The translations under genes and the position numbers were made by a program. 64,000 bases of DNA from Reticulitermes speratus (taxonomy: Eukaryota; Arthropoda; Insecta; Blattodea; Rhinotermitidae). Positions 42,183-53,584 of this stretch are shown one piece after another. The notes under the pieces are model-generated. The model saw nothing but the letters and a program-made list of their open reading frames with translations, was not told the origin of the DNA and did no database searches. Where the stretch lies: contig JAJKFL010000005.1 in the NCBI GenBank assembly GCA_021186555.1, positions 48,821,135 through 48,885,134 of the forward strand. Reading direction: 5' to 3'. Positions within the stretch are counted from its first letter, which is position 1. Each line of letters starts with the position of its first letter.

Positions 42183-43365
42183 TTGAAAGTCTAGTGGTTA
42201 CTATATGTACCACTAGGTCTAACATTAAAATATTCTGCCTTCTGCCCACACAGTGTATTTATGTGTTTTGTGTGGATCTCAGAACAAACAGCGATTATTT
42301 CACTGTACAACATTAACTGACTGGTTTGTAATAACTGAGACGGAGTGTGTTTACTGCGCGGTACGGACTGTATTTATGTGTTTTGTGTGGATCTCAGAAC
42401 AAACAGCGATTATTTCACTGTACAACATTAACTGACTGGTTTGTATAACTGAGACGGAGTGTGTTTACTGCGCGGTACGGACTGTATTTATGTGTTTTGT
42501 GTGGATCTCAGAACAAACAGCGATTATTTCACTGTACAACATTAACTGACTGGTTTGTATAACTGAGACGGAGTGTGTTTACTGCGCGGTACGGACTGTA
42601 TTTATGTGTTTTGTGTGGATCTCAGAACAAACAGCGATTATTTCACTGTACAACATTAACTGACTGGTTTGTATAACTGAGACGGAGTGTGTTTACTGCG
42701 CGGTACGGACTGTATTTATGTGTTTTGTGTGGATCTCAGAACAAACAGCGATTATTTCACTGTACAGCATTAACTGACTGGTTTGTATAACTGAGACGGA
42801 GTGTGTTTACTGCGCGGTACGGACTGTATTTATGTGTTTTGTGTGGATCTCAGAACAAACAGCGATTATTTCACTGTACAGCATTAACTGACTGGTTTGT
42901 ATAACTGAGACGGAGTGTGTTTACTGCGCGGTACGGACTGTATTTATGTGCTTTGTGTGGATCTCAGAACAAACAGCGATTATTTCACTGTACAGCATTA
43001 ACTGACTGGTTTGTATAACTGAGACGGAGTGTGTTCACTGCGCGGTACGGACTGTATTTATGTGTTTTGTGTGGATCTCAGAACAAACAGCGATTATTTC
43101 ACTGTACAGCATTAACTGACTGGTTTGTATAACTGAGACGGAGTGTGTTTACTGCGCGGTACGAACTGGATCTTTATATATAATTCAGGTTTAACATTCA
43201 CAAATTCTACGTTCTGCCCACACAGTGTATTATGTTGTTTTGTGTGGATCTCAGAAAAAAATCCATTACTTCCCTATTCAACATTAACTGGTTGGTTTTT
43301 ATAATCGTGACGGAGTGTGTTTACTGCGCGGTACGGACTGAATCATTATCTTTAAGGGACTGAAG
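42183..43365 (+). mobile_element. TTAA-family element with 114-bp array (E), ends decayed
   Basis: The leader AAAGTCTAGTGGTTACTATA is present but the first bases of the end (TTAACCC) are replaced. Eight regular units follow, then an end-to-end junction at about 43170-43235, one degenerate unit, and a right end CTTTAAGGGACTGA lacking an intact TTAA. Confidence 0.65.
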
Positions 43366-44678
43366 CTTACCTATCCTGCCTCGTGAATGAAGAAAGTGGG
43401 AATCTTAGTACAGCAATGTCACATACGCATGCATTTAAGGATTTTAAGTGTGAAATTTATGTAACAAATATGTAGGAATTAAGTATCTATATCGCAGTAA
43501 AGAAACTGCGTCTCAATTTAAAATACCAAATTTTTAATTCTATTCAGGAAAGAGGCTGCTGCCTGCTGTAAGAATTAAACACAACACATGAACACACTGC
43601 GTGGACAAAGTGTTTTTTGCAATTTAGAGCAGTACCAAACCTAACCAACCCGTCTGCCTTATATTTAATTTTAAAAATGTCAACACAATACATAAAACTG
43701 TTTGAGAAATAGGACGTAGCCTATTTAGAAATTTTGTGTTTACCCGAAATGAACGAGCATGACTCGTAAGACCTCTGTCAGTGCAGTCGGTACAGTCATT
43801 TAAAAGCGAGATAATTCGTGATGAGGGTTTTATGTTTCCGTGGTTGCAACACGTAGAACAATTCTGTGGTGAAAATTAGTCTTTTGAAATGTGACATCGC
43901 GCAGTCTGGTAGCAAGTATTGACCTTTGCGAGCAACACGCTGCCTCTGTTATGAATGGAGGAATCTAGGCTGTTGGCAATCCCAGTACACAACGCTTCGT
44001 TAAGTAGCACTCGGTGTTCGTGGTTACGCGAGAGATTTGTTTGTGAGTGAAGTCATACGCGTGTTAAAGTTAACAGTCACGTTGTAAAGATAACACTATC
44101 GATAAATTTACGGCCTCCGAACATGTTTACAAGGAACTAATAATTTAATCATTGTGATTGTAATTATTTTATCAATCATCATGGCTAAAGAAAATTCTTT
44201 ACGAAAGACGCCGTGGAGTAGCGCGTAGATATTGTGTTAACCCTAAATATTACGTTATGTCAACCCTGTATTACAACAAACCCATTGTCTGTTTCTTTAA
44301 TATCCTACGTAAATTCTGTCGCTAGTCTATTAAACTTCATGTATCAGCATCTGTAGTTACGTTCTGTCTTTTAACTTTTCCAATTAGTTAACAATCGTTG
44401 ACACCCCTAACTCTCTGGTTACCCCTGATCGCATGTAACAGCGTTACGAAATGAGGCCGGTCCAATGTGGCTTTCATTGCGCCATTGACCAAGCGTCTCG
44501 TCAAGTGGTCCATTTGTCGCAAGCCGCTGAAATGTGTGACAGAGGAATTAACGTCTTGTTTAAAAACAAGACGTCATCTGCTGTATGCATAGAGATTGCA
44601 GATGCAGTAGCTTTAGTTTGTACTGTGTAGACCGTTCGTGGTTCTGGAGCTTAGAGGTGTGTTAAAATATGGTAATGT
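43366..44678. other. No gene recognised; one small hairpin
   Basis: Unique DNA. A perfect 11-bp inverted repeat ACGTCTTGTTT/AAACAAGACGT with a 2-nt loop lies at 44551-44574. No coding frame, tRNA-like head or known TE end is visible. Confidence 0.5.
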
Positions 44679-45214
44679 GAGTCTACTGGGGACCACATGT
44701 CTACTGGGGACCATGTCTACTGGGGACCACATGTCTACTGGGGATCATGTCTACTGGGGACCACATGTCTACTGGGGACCACATGTCTACTGGGATCATG
44801 TCTACTGGGACCACATGTCTACTGGGGACTATGTTACTGGGGATCGTGTCTACTGGGGACCATGTCTACTGGGGATCGTGTCTACTGGGGATCATGTCTA
44901 CTGGGGACCACATGTCTACTGGGATCATGTCTACTGGGGACCACATGTCTACTGAGGACCATGTCTACTGGGGACCATGTCTACTGGGGACCACATGCCT
45001 ACTGGGGACCACATGCCTACTGGGGACCATGTCTACTGGGACCACATGTCTACTGGGGACCATGTCTACTGGGACCACATGCATACTGGGACCATGTCTA
45101 CTGGGGAACATGTCTACTGGGGACCATGTCTACTGGGGACCATGTCTACTGGGGACCACATGTCTACTGGGAACCATGTCTACTGGGGACCACATGTCTA
45201 CTGGGGACCAGATA
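44679..45214. repeat. 16/18-bp mixed minisatellite
   Basis: Units of GTCTACTGGGGACCAT (16) and GTCTACTGGGGACCACAT (18) alternate irregularly, with GGGATCAT and shortened GGGACC forms; about 31 units. All plus-strand frames are open (MSTGDH, YWGPHV, LLGTTC), which explains the 177-188-residue frames; they are not genes. Confidence 0.95.
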
Positions 45215-45279
45215 TATGCCTCTATCATAGGTGGTACATACAAGATATATTTGAGCTTGTCTCAAATTTATCCTGCGTG

Positions 45280-45925
45280 TCCTACTAACTCCATGGAGCA
45301 CAGTCCTTCTTGAGAAGCTAACAGGTCGTCAGCTAGTCAACAAATTGCCCGCGTTTTATGGAACCCGAAGGTTCATTGCCGCATTCACAACAGCCCGCCA
45401 CCTGTCCCTATCCTGAGCCATATCAATCCAGTCCATGTCCCCCATCCCACTTCTTGAATATCCATTTTAATATTATCCTCCCATCTACGCTAGGGTCTTC
45501 CAAGTGGTCTCCTTCCCTCAGGTTTCCTCACCAAAATCCTGTACGCACCTCTCCCCTCACCCATACGTGCTACATGCCCCGCCAACCTCATTCTTCTTGA
45601 TTTGCTCACCCGAATAATATTTGGTGATGAGTACAGATCATAAGTTCCTCATTATGTAGTATTCTCCACTCCCCTGTCACCTCGTCCCTCTTAGGCCCAA
45701 ATATCCTCCTCAGCACCCTATTCTCGAACACCCTCAGTCTATGCTCCTCCCTCAGTGTGAGAGACCAAGTTTCACACCCATACAAAATAACAGGCAAAAT
45801 TATAGTTCTGTATATTTTATTCTTTGTATTTTTGGATAGCAAACTGTAAGATAGAATATCCTGCACCGAATGATAACAAGCATTCCCCGACGTCCCCAAG
45901 AGTCTTATATGCATGTCCTTCCAAC
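45280..45925 (-). mobile_element. LINE family 1, 5'-truncated
   Basis: The 3' end starts at ACTAACTCCATGGAGCACAG (short GTTA tail) and includes the GAACCCGAAGGTTC hairpin. The coding end lies on the minus strand up to about 45925. No clean TSD was found. Confidence 0.8.
45606..45914 (-). pseudogene. LINE family 1 RT C-terminal segment, frameshifted
   Basis: A 102-codon frame reading GNACYHSVQ, then ILPVILYGCETWSLTLREEH, FENRVLRRIFGPKRDEV and GEWRILHNEEL. It goes out of frame where the partner copy continues with a YSSLNIV-type sequence. It extends further 5' than the copy at 30844, covering the segment just after the RT palm. No catalytic residues are retained. Confidence 0.82.
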
Positions 45926-46102
45926 ATGCGTCGTTTAGTCCTGACAGTTAGGGGGATAGTGGTCATTACATGGAGCCGACAGACCAGTTCTGCCCTGGGA
46001 CAGGATTCTGTGGACATCTGTATTAAGTGTTGCATTTACATTAAGTCATTATAGAGTCTCCCCTTTGGGATACGGACCGCACGCTGACAAGAGCCTGTAT
46101 GG

Positions 46103-47397
46103 AGTACGTGCCAGCAACCAGTCACATGTTGCTATGCAGTACGTGCCAGCAACCAGTCACATGATGATATGAATACGTGCCAGCAACCAGTCACATGTTG
46201 CTATGCAGTACGTGCCAGCAACCAGTCACATGTTGCTATGCAGTACGTGCCAGCAACCAGTTACATGTTGTTATGCAGTACGTGCCAGCAACCAGTCATA
46301 TGTTGCTATGCAGTACGTGCCAGCAACCAGTCACATGTTTGCTATGCAGTACGTGCCAGCAACCAGTCACATGATGATATGCAGTACGTGCCAGCAACCA
46401 GTCACGTGTTGCTATGCAGTACGTGCCAGCAACCAGTCACATGTTGCTATGCAGTACGTGCCAGCAACCAGTCACATGTTGCTATGCAGTACGTGCCAGC
46501 AACCAGTCACATGATGATATGCAGTACGTGCCAGCAACCAGTCACATGTTGCTATGCAGTACGTGCCAGCAACCAGTCACATGTTGCTATGCAGTACGTG
46601 CCAGCAACCAGTCACATGTTGCTATGCAGTACGTGCCAGCAACCAGTCACATGTTGCTATGCAATACGTGCCAGCAACCAGTCACATGTTGCTATGCAGT
46701 ACGTGCCAGCAACCAGTCACATGTTGCTATGCAGTACGTGCCAGCAACCAGTCACATGTTGCTATGCAGTACGTACCAGCAACCAGTCACATGTTGCTAT
46801 GCAGTACGTGCCAGCAACCAGTCACATGTTGCTATGCAGTACGTGCCAGCAACCAGTCATATGTTGCTATGCAGTACGTGCCAGCAACCAGTCACATGTT
46901 GCTATGCAGTACGTGCCAGCAACCAGTCACATGTTGCTATGCAGTACGTACCAGCAACCAGTCACATGTTGCTATGCAGTACGTGCCAGCAACCAGTCAC
47001 ATGTTGCTATGCAGTACGTGCCAGCAACCAGTCATATGTTGCTATGCAGTACGTGCCAGCAACCAGTCACATGTTGCTATGCAGTACGTGCCAGCAACCA
47101 GTCACATGTTGCTATGCAGTACGTGCCAGCAACCAGTCACATGTTGATATGCAGTACGTGCCAGCAACCAGTCATATGTTGCTATGCAGTACGTGCTAGC
47201 AACCAGTCACATGTTGCTATGCAGTACGTGCCAGCAACCAGTCACATGTTGCTATGCAGTACGTGCCAGCAACCAGTCACATGTTGCTATGCAGTACGTG
47301 CCAGCAACCAGTCACATGTTGCTATGCAGTACGTGCCAGCAACCAGTCACATGTTGCTATGCAGTACGTGCCAGCAACCAGTCACATGTTGCTATGC
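46103..47397. repeat. 35-bp minisatellite, about 37 copies
   Basis: Unit AGTACGTGCCAGCAACCAG then TCACATGTTGCTATGC, containing the imperfect inverted repeat GCAAC..GTTGC. Variants are ATGATGAT, CATATG and ACGTACC. The unit has no stop in any of the three plus frames, giving a spurious frame of up to 414 residues with a 35-residue period (QYVPATSHMLLC, STCQQPVTCCYA, VRASNQSHVAM). Confidence 0.98.
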
Positions 47398-48384
47398 ACA
47401 CGCCATACATTGACTGTCACACTTCAGTGCAAACCGTATCGTAATATCTTGACGAAGTACCTTGAGCCAAATTACATAGTAATTAGCAGACCCACAAAGA
47501 CAAAACCGCACATGGTCATTCCAGACGATAATTCTTATAAGGAAATTAATACGACTCCGACCGCAACGAAATTCAAAAGAGCAATAACCTTGGCAATCTG
47601 ATTTTCAGTGTGAGAACGAAGTATCCAAACTACAGCCTTCGGATATAACACAAAAACAACGATATTCTTAGGCGATTTATCATGCTTAAAACTAACTAAC
47701 AAAACAGTCAACACAGAATACAAAACTAGTCGTCCATGGGTGTATAATATTAAAATGGATCTTGAATAAACAAGTATATTATTTTGTCAAATGAATTCAT
47801 AGTTCGGTGACTACTAGCTTATGAAGGTGTCTGCTTTGTGAAGTTTCTTCTTTTATTTAATGACATCTCGACAACTGAGTGTGCTACACACCGTCATGCA
47901 AATTATATATCAAGATTCATTTCGTACCTCACAGAGAACACTGTCCGCGACCATTAGGAAGACTAATCCTTACATGGAATATATTAATGCTACAGCAGGT
48001 GACGCACATATCGGCTTAAAACTTTAATAATTAATTACACAGTTATATAACAATTATACATATCAAAGAGGAACTGAAATGAGTACGAAATGAATCAATA
48101 ATTTTTTTTTAAATGTACAATTTGTGTTCCTTGATCAATATTATTATAGCGATTAAATTGAGGACAAAATGGATAAAGGAGAAATGCATTTGGCCGGCAC
48201 ATCTAAAGGAAAGAGGGCAGTTGGGAGAAACAGGCATAAATGGGAAGCAATTACTGAAATTGATTTTGGACAAATAAGAGTGTAACGTTTTGTACTGCAT
48301 TCACCTGGTCCACGGTAAGTACCAGAGGCAGCTTCGTAACAAAACTGTAATGAAATTTCGGGTCCCATAAAAAGCGGGCAATTT
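47398..48384. other. No gene recognised; one TTAA-family remnant
   Basis: Mostly unique DNA. At 47886-47960 the minus strand has GTTCTCTGTGAGGTACGAA and ATATATAATTTGC, the right part of the old single-unit TTAA relative (compare 51845-52041). Frames here are short and featureless. Confidence 0.45.
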
Positions 48385-48435
48385 CTTAATATCGTAGCAA
48401 TTACCGACGTTTCACAGAGGGCTCTGGGCTTCTTT
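48385..48435 (-). mobile_element. Family B core remnant
   Basis: CAATTACCGACGTTTCACAGAG keeps the CGACGTTTC signature; the other half is lost. Confidence 0.4.
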
Positions 48436-48451
48436 ACATGGCGCACAAACA

Positions 48452-49037
48452 CTAACCCTTTAATGCCAGCCTCGGTGCAATGTTACGGACCTGTAATTCA
48501 TCACACACTGCCGGTCTCGGTGCACCATATTGTGAAAGCATTTGTAGGTACTCGTTCATCATTCTACAGTCTGTCTTACGACAGGTCCAAAGCGAGTTCT
48601 CCATACAGTGCGATCTAGTGCTTCCTCTTTCAATTTCCAGTATCTTCTCTTTTCCTTAAGGTCATCCAGTAGCTGCTTACGTCTTCTCCCTCGTCGTCCG
48701 TCATTTCTATCCTTCCTTCTAACTTTCCTTCAATCACGTGTGTTTCAGAAGGCAGTTTCTACGCAAGATGTGACCAATCCAGTTAGCCTTCCTTCTTTTT
48801 ATTGTATGTACGATATTCCTCTCCTCCTTGACTCTGTGTAATACTTCTTCATTTGTCACATGATCGGTCCAACTGATCTTCTCCATTCTTCTCCAGCACC
48901 ACATTTCAAAACTTTCCAGATATTTCTGATCCGTTTTCCAAAATGTCCACTTTTCAGCATGTAGGTACTATAAATTTAAAAACCTCCGTCATGGGCAGAA
49001 GTTGGAATACAAACCACCAGCGCCATTTAAGGGTTAA
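48452..49037. mobile_element. TTAA-bounded element carrying a LINE fragment
   Basis: The left end CTAACCCTTTAATGCCAGC (48452 on) and right end GCCATTTAAGGGTTAA (TTAA 49034-49037) form inverted CCCTTTAATGxC ends. No 114-bp units are inside; instead a minus-strand LINE family 2 tail occupies most of the interior. Possibly a separate TTAA MITE family that later received the LINE. Confidence 0.5.
48556..48962 (-). pseudogene. LINE family 2 RT C-terminal tail
   Basis: Translated from the minus strand it reads ETWTFWKTDQKYLESFEMW, a CWRRMEKISWTDHV block, EEVLHRVKEERNI, then KRRKANWIGHILRRN and the basic tail. It covers more than the copy at 16271 and is broken by frameshifts. The RT palm and endonuclease are absent. 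Confidence 0.8.
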
Positions 49038-49429
49038 ACCAAGATTCTTGTCGCGGCTTTTAGCGTCTACACACAAAATACGGACTGCAGAATTAATCGC
49101 TTTGTTACGCAGTGCAGTTCGTCAGCCGACCGCAATGTGATTCCACTCTCCCAAGCGATGTTCTATTTTACTGGCTTGTTCATGTTCATCTACACACGCC
49201 ACATAATACTTTTCTAGGACATGCAAACAGATGAGTTGTCTGAGTGTATTCTTTCACTTTTGCTGAGTATTGTTGGTAGCCGAGTGCTATAGGGAGCAGT
49301 CCCCTCCGGACAGATGTTGTCCCAGAATGCAGCAAATAGGAGGCCAAGAGCAAGTGGCTCAAGACGTCCGGTCTCAATGAATCTGTTTTCAAACCAACAG
49401 AGAGTAGTGTCATAAAATAGCTACACCAT
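49038..49429. other. No gene recognised
   Basis: Unique sequence between two TTAA-family ends; a 75-residue minus frame has no recognisable feature. Confidence 0.5.
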
Positions 49430-51185
49430 TTAACCCTTTAAAGTCTAGTGGTCACTATATGCACCACCAGGATTAACAAAAAAATATTTCACGTTCTGTT
49501 GCTTAAAACGTTTTGGGTTTTGCCCGGCGTCAATTTTTTGGTGTAATTGACGCCGGGCAAAACCCAAAAATTGTTAAGCAACATTACGACCACGGCGGAA
49601 GCCTTCAATTACATATTCCACGTTCTGCCCACACAGTGTATTTATGTGTTTTGTGTGGATCTCAGAACAAACAGCGATTATTTCACTGTACAGCATTAAC
49701 TGACTGGTTTGTATAACTGAGACGGAGTGTGTTTACTGCGCGGTACGGACTGTATGTATGTGTTTTGTGTGGATCTCAGAACAAACAGCCATTATTTCAC
49801 TGTACAGCATTAACTGATTGGTTTGTATAACTGAGACGGAGTGTGTTTACTGCGCGGTACGGACTGTATTTATGTGTTTTGTGTGGATCTCAGAACAAAC
49901 AGCGATTATTTCACTGTACAGCATTAACTGACTGGTTTGTATAACTGAGACGGAGTGTGTTTACTGCGCGGTACGGACTGAATCTTTATATATAATTCAG
50001 GTTTAACATTCACAAATTTTACGTTCTGCCCACACAGTGTATTTATGTGTTTTGTGTGGATCTCAGAACAAACAGCGATTACTTCACTGTACAACATTAA
50101 CTGACTGGTTTGTATAACTGAGACGGAGTGTGTTTACTGCGCGGTACGGACTGAATCTTTATATATAATTCAGGTTTAACATTCACAAATTTTACGTTCT
50201 GCCCACACAGTGTATTTATGTGTTTTGTGTGGATCTCAGAACAAACGGCGATTATTTCACTGTACAGCATTAACTGACTGGTTTGTATAAATGAGACGGA
50301 GTGTGTTTACTGCGCGGTACGGACTGTATTTATGTGTTTTGTGTGGATCTCAGAACAAACAGCGATTATTTCACTGTACAGCATTAACTGACTGGTTTGT
50401 ATAACTGAGACGGAGTGTCTTTACTGCGCGGTACGGACTGAATCTTTATATATAATTCAGGTTTAACATTCACAAATTTTACGTTCTGCCCACACAGTGT
50501 ATTTATGTGTTTTGTGTGGATCTCAGAACAAACAGCAATTATTTCACTGTACAGCACTAACTGACTGGTTTGTATAACTGAGACGGAGTGTGTTTACTGC
50601 GCGGTACGGACTGTATTTATGTGTTTTGTGTGGATCTCAGAACATACAGCGATTATTTCACTGTACAGCATTAACTGACTGGTTTGTATAACTGAGACGG
50701 AGTGTGTTTACTGCGCGGTACGGACTGTATTTATGTGTTTTGTGTGGATCTCAGAACATACAGCGATTATTTCACTGTACAGCATTAACTGACTGGTTTG
50801 TATAACTGAGACGGAGTGTGTTTACTGCGCGGTACGGACTGTATTTATGTGTTTTGTGTGGATCTCAGAACATACAGCGATTATTTCACTGTACAGCATT
50901 AACTGACTGGTTTGTATAACTGAGACGGAGTGTGTTTACTGCGCGGTACGGACTGTATTTATGTGTTTTGTGTGGATCTCAGAACATACAGCGATTATTT
51001 CACTGTACAGCATTAACTGACTGGTTTGTATAACTGTGACGGAGTGTGTTTACTGCGCGGTACGGACTGTATTTATGTGTTTTGTGTGGATCTCAGAACA
51101 AACAGCGATTATTTCACTGTACAACATTAACTGATGGTTTTTATAACCGAGACGGAGTGTGTTTACTGCGCGGTGCGAGCTGAAT
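49430..51185 (+). mobile_element. TTAA-family element with 114-bp array (F), multi-junction
   Basis: Left end TTAACCCTTTAAAGTCTAG (TTAA 49430-49433). The leader is interrupted by an inserted hairpin (49499-49618). About 12 units of 114 bp are arranged in sub-blocks separated by three end-to-end junctions (about 49979-50040, 50153-50214, 50440-50501). The right end has decayed (GAGCTGAATTTTGAACCC). Confidence 0.68.
49498..49582. repeat. Perfect long hairpin inserted in element F
   Basis: Perfect 25-bp arms at 49511-49535 and 49545-49569 with a 9-nt loop, plus outer arms GTTGCTTAA (49498-49506) and TTAAGCAAC (49574-49582). CACGTTCTG occurs on both sides of the inserted block (49490-49498 and 49619-49627), consistent with a target duplication. 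Confidence 0.85.
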
Positions 51186-51187
51186 TT

Positions 51188-51419
51188 TGAACCCTTTGCA
51201 GCCGAACTATTGTTGTGAATTGTAATAGTCTGACCAGATTTAATTTTCCAGAAAATCTCTAATCTTCAAAGTTCAAAAGGAGCCACTATATAAGAGGAAC
51301 GTAAGGAAAACCAACATAAAACATGGAGAAATATAGCGTCGATTTGAGCTCGACAACTTACTTGGTACAACGGAAAGCGCTGTCGAGTTTACCTCGACAA
51401 CAGACCGGTAAGGGTTGAA
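51188..51419. mobile_element. Possible CCCTT-ended MITE
   Basis: GAACCCTTTGCAG at the left and CCGGTAAGGGTTGAA at the right form short imperfect inverted ends. The interior contains ACCTCGACAAC and GAGCTCGACAAC. It may be another TTAA-type MITE with mutated target sites. Confidence 0.35.
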
Positions 51420-51844
51420 TATAATTCAAGTGTCCAATCTTCTTCGTTATGGCACGAATCTATTTAACGTTTATTTGTGGATCATACAACGACGGTCTCA
51501 GAAACTCAGACTATGTAGCCCGCAATCACTCTGTGACAATGAACAGTGAACTGAACGGGATGTGGAAGGAAGCGGTCTTGGTCTGACGTACAACTCCGAT
51601 ATTTATCTGTCAGGTCAGGCGGTGTCCCGACGGAGTTTCGAATCCGCAAACTCCCCACTACAAGGAAGAAGCCAAAACGCTTGAAACAACTTCACTTGAT
51701 GCGTCTATATAGTACATGGCTGGAAGAAAGTATATCCAACATTCTTAGCAATTTGGTTCTAAAATCATAGAGCAATTTGGATGAATTTTGCTACGACGTC
51801 TCTAATATCATACAGAATATGATAATTTGACGACTAAAATTAAT
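51420..51844. other. No gene recognised
   Basis: Unique DNA; nothing supported. Confidence 0.5.
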
Positions 51845-52041
51845 CTACATTACAGATAAAAGCTCCAGTTCGTACCTCACAGAGAACAGCTTGGTTCCAT
51901 TATAAAATCCAATTGATAAATGGCTGTACAGGGGAATAATGTCTGTGTATTGTAAAATTACACGGAATACATGGACGCAATGTGTAGGTAAAATACAGAC
52001 TTTATGGTACATACAGTAACCACTGGGTTTTAGAGGCTTAA
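51845..52041 (-). mobile_element. Diverged single-unit relative of the TTAA satellite element
   Basis: The minus-strand reading gives AACCCAGTGGTTACTGTATG, ATTTTACCTACACATTG (leader), one unit, and GTTCTCTGTGAGGTACGAAC near the right end. Only one unit is present, with older divergence than arrays A-F. Confidence 0.55.
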
Positions 52042-52047
52042 TAACCA

Positions 52048-52101
52048 ACTGAGCTAGCCAAGAAATTCCCAACCACTTAAGGAACAGGAACGTTTATTAC
52101 C

Positions 52102-52129
<28 letters not shown>
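52048..52129 (-). mobile_element. LINE family 1 3' fragment next to poly-A run
   Basis: AGCTAGCCAAGAAATTCCC and GGAACAGGAACGTTTATTAC match the LINE family 1 3' UTR on the minus strand; a 28-base A run (52102-52129) follows. Confidence 0.5.
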
Positions 52130-52132
<3 letters not shown>

Positions 52133-52579
52133 CTTCACTGAAGCTTCTATAACTACACATAATAAAATACGTGTGTGATTTTAATTTCGCTTCTCATTAC
52201 ATTTCTGCCTCGCACAAGAATAAAAATACATTTTTTGTTCACTTTTCAACACACCAAATGAATACATTCCTCAGTGACGCATATAATTTACACCAAACAT
52301 TATTCAAGTTCCTCGAAATATCAGTTTCTGTGGGGTGGGGGGATCATTAAGTTTTACTTCAGCGAATAAAAACACCGATCATCACTGTAATCGTCTTTTT
52401 ATATTCATGTAAAAAAACACGCAGCCAATAGTAGTGCGCTTAAGCGTCATGCGTAAGGGGAAAGGAGATATAGCTCCACCCATTCTTACTACACGGAGTT
52501 ACATGTCAGCTTCAGGTTGTAGCAAAGTTAACGAAAAGTCAATTTTATCTTAGACGTCCTATTGTGTTTTATAGTATTA

Positions 52580-52583
<4 letters not shown>
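52130..52583. other. No gene recognised
   Basis: AT-rich unique DNA. Confidence 0.5.
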
Positions 52584-52610
<27 letters not shown>

Positions 52611-53004
52611 TGTCGCCCTCGGTGGACTAGTGGTTAGCGTGCTCGCCACTGGACCCAAGGTTCGCGTGTTCGATCCCGACCGAGGTCATTGGATTTTTAG
52701 GGATGATAAAAATCCGGAGCACCACTTCCTTCGGAGGGGAAGTAAAGCCGTCGGTCCCATGTCGTAGATTTACGGCATGTAAAAGAACCTTACGGGCATG
52801 AATATAAATGTTTCGTAAGCAAAATTCAACCCCAATTTCTCACCCAAGTCTCCTGACTGCCTGCCAGATGGCTCTGGCGGTCACATCAGGATCGATAGAA
52901 CAGCAGCGCGGCCAGTTTGCCAGTCACCAACTGCCACGAATGCGCACGACCCAGTAACCTCGGAAAGAGGAGGCCTAAGCCATATAGGGCTGTTGAGACA
53001 TGGT

Positions 53005-53032
<28 letters not shown>
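52584..53032 (+). mobile_element. SINE family 5 (tRNA-headed) with TTA-repeat tail
   Basis: It begins after a (TA)n run (52584-52610). Head GGTGGACTAGTGGTTAGCGTG (A-box region) and GTGTTCGATCCCGAC (B-box). A long body includes GAAGTAAAGCCGTCGGTCCC and CACGAATGCGCACGACCCAG. The tail is (TTA)n at about 53005-53032. Single copy in this window. Confidence 0.85.
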
Positions 53033-53035
<3 letters not shown>

Positions 53036-53290
53036 ATATATTTGGTTTTAATTTATTTACCTTATCGTAACATCAATTGAATATACAGGGTGTACTGCGT
53101 TGATGTAGATTTTTTGTATTTACGTTTGGACTTTGTGTTGTTGATCTTAGTACTGTCACTATCAGCGGTAAACTGCTGTTGAATGTCAACAGAACAATAG
53201 GGTATGTGGTGGAGAGCAACGTCCTGTACATAATATCATATTGAACAAACATGAAATAAATGTGCGTGCAAACATGTTGCCACATAATTT

Positions 53291-53497
53291 TACGTTGCAT
53301 TCACCGTGCATTTTTGCTGAATTGAACAATTTATAGCAACAAATGCACACAGACATATAATGTTAATAGTTAATTTTATTAATAGCTTTCCCCAGTGGCG
53401 ATGTCAGCACGCCGAAATACGTACTGGGGCAAGCTATTGATAAAAGTAACTATTGACATTATATGTCTGTGTGCATTTGTTGCTATAAATTGTTCAA
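53291..53497 (+). mobile_element. Hammerhead-family foldback retroelement with deleted core (family A, copy 9)
   Basis: A perfect 17-bp TSD ATGTTGCCACATAATTT (53274-53290 / 53498-53514). The left tail is TTCACCGTGCATTTTTG. Arms contain CACACAGACATATAATG and its complement. At the centre GAAA-T-ACGT-ACT-GGGG is kept, but the CTGANGA strand is reduced to AG between CCCC and TGGCG. Confidence 0.75.
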
Positions 53498-53584
53498 TGT
53501 TGCCACATAATTTGTATATCTAACAGTAATGTTAATAAACAATTTTGTCGATGGCAATTACATGCTGTTATAACAAAACTTTCA

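Noticed and set aside
44638-45313. Overlapping 105-188-residue frames (STGDH / YWGPHV repeats)
   Set aside because: By-product of the 16/18-bp array.
46169-47413. 414-residue plus-strand open frame, Cys-rich
   Set aside because: Read-through of the 35-bp minisatellite; three overlapping frames are equally open.
53086-53130. TACAGGGTGTACTGCG as a Tc1/mariner MITE end
   Set aside because: No inverted partner end found within 1 kb; same for TACAGGGTGTGGC at 60952.
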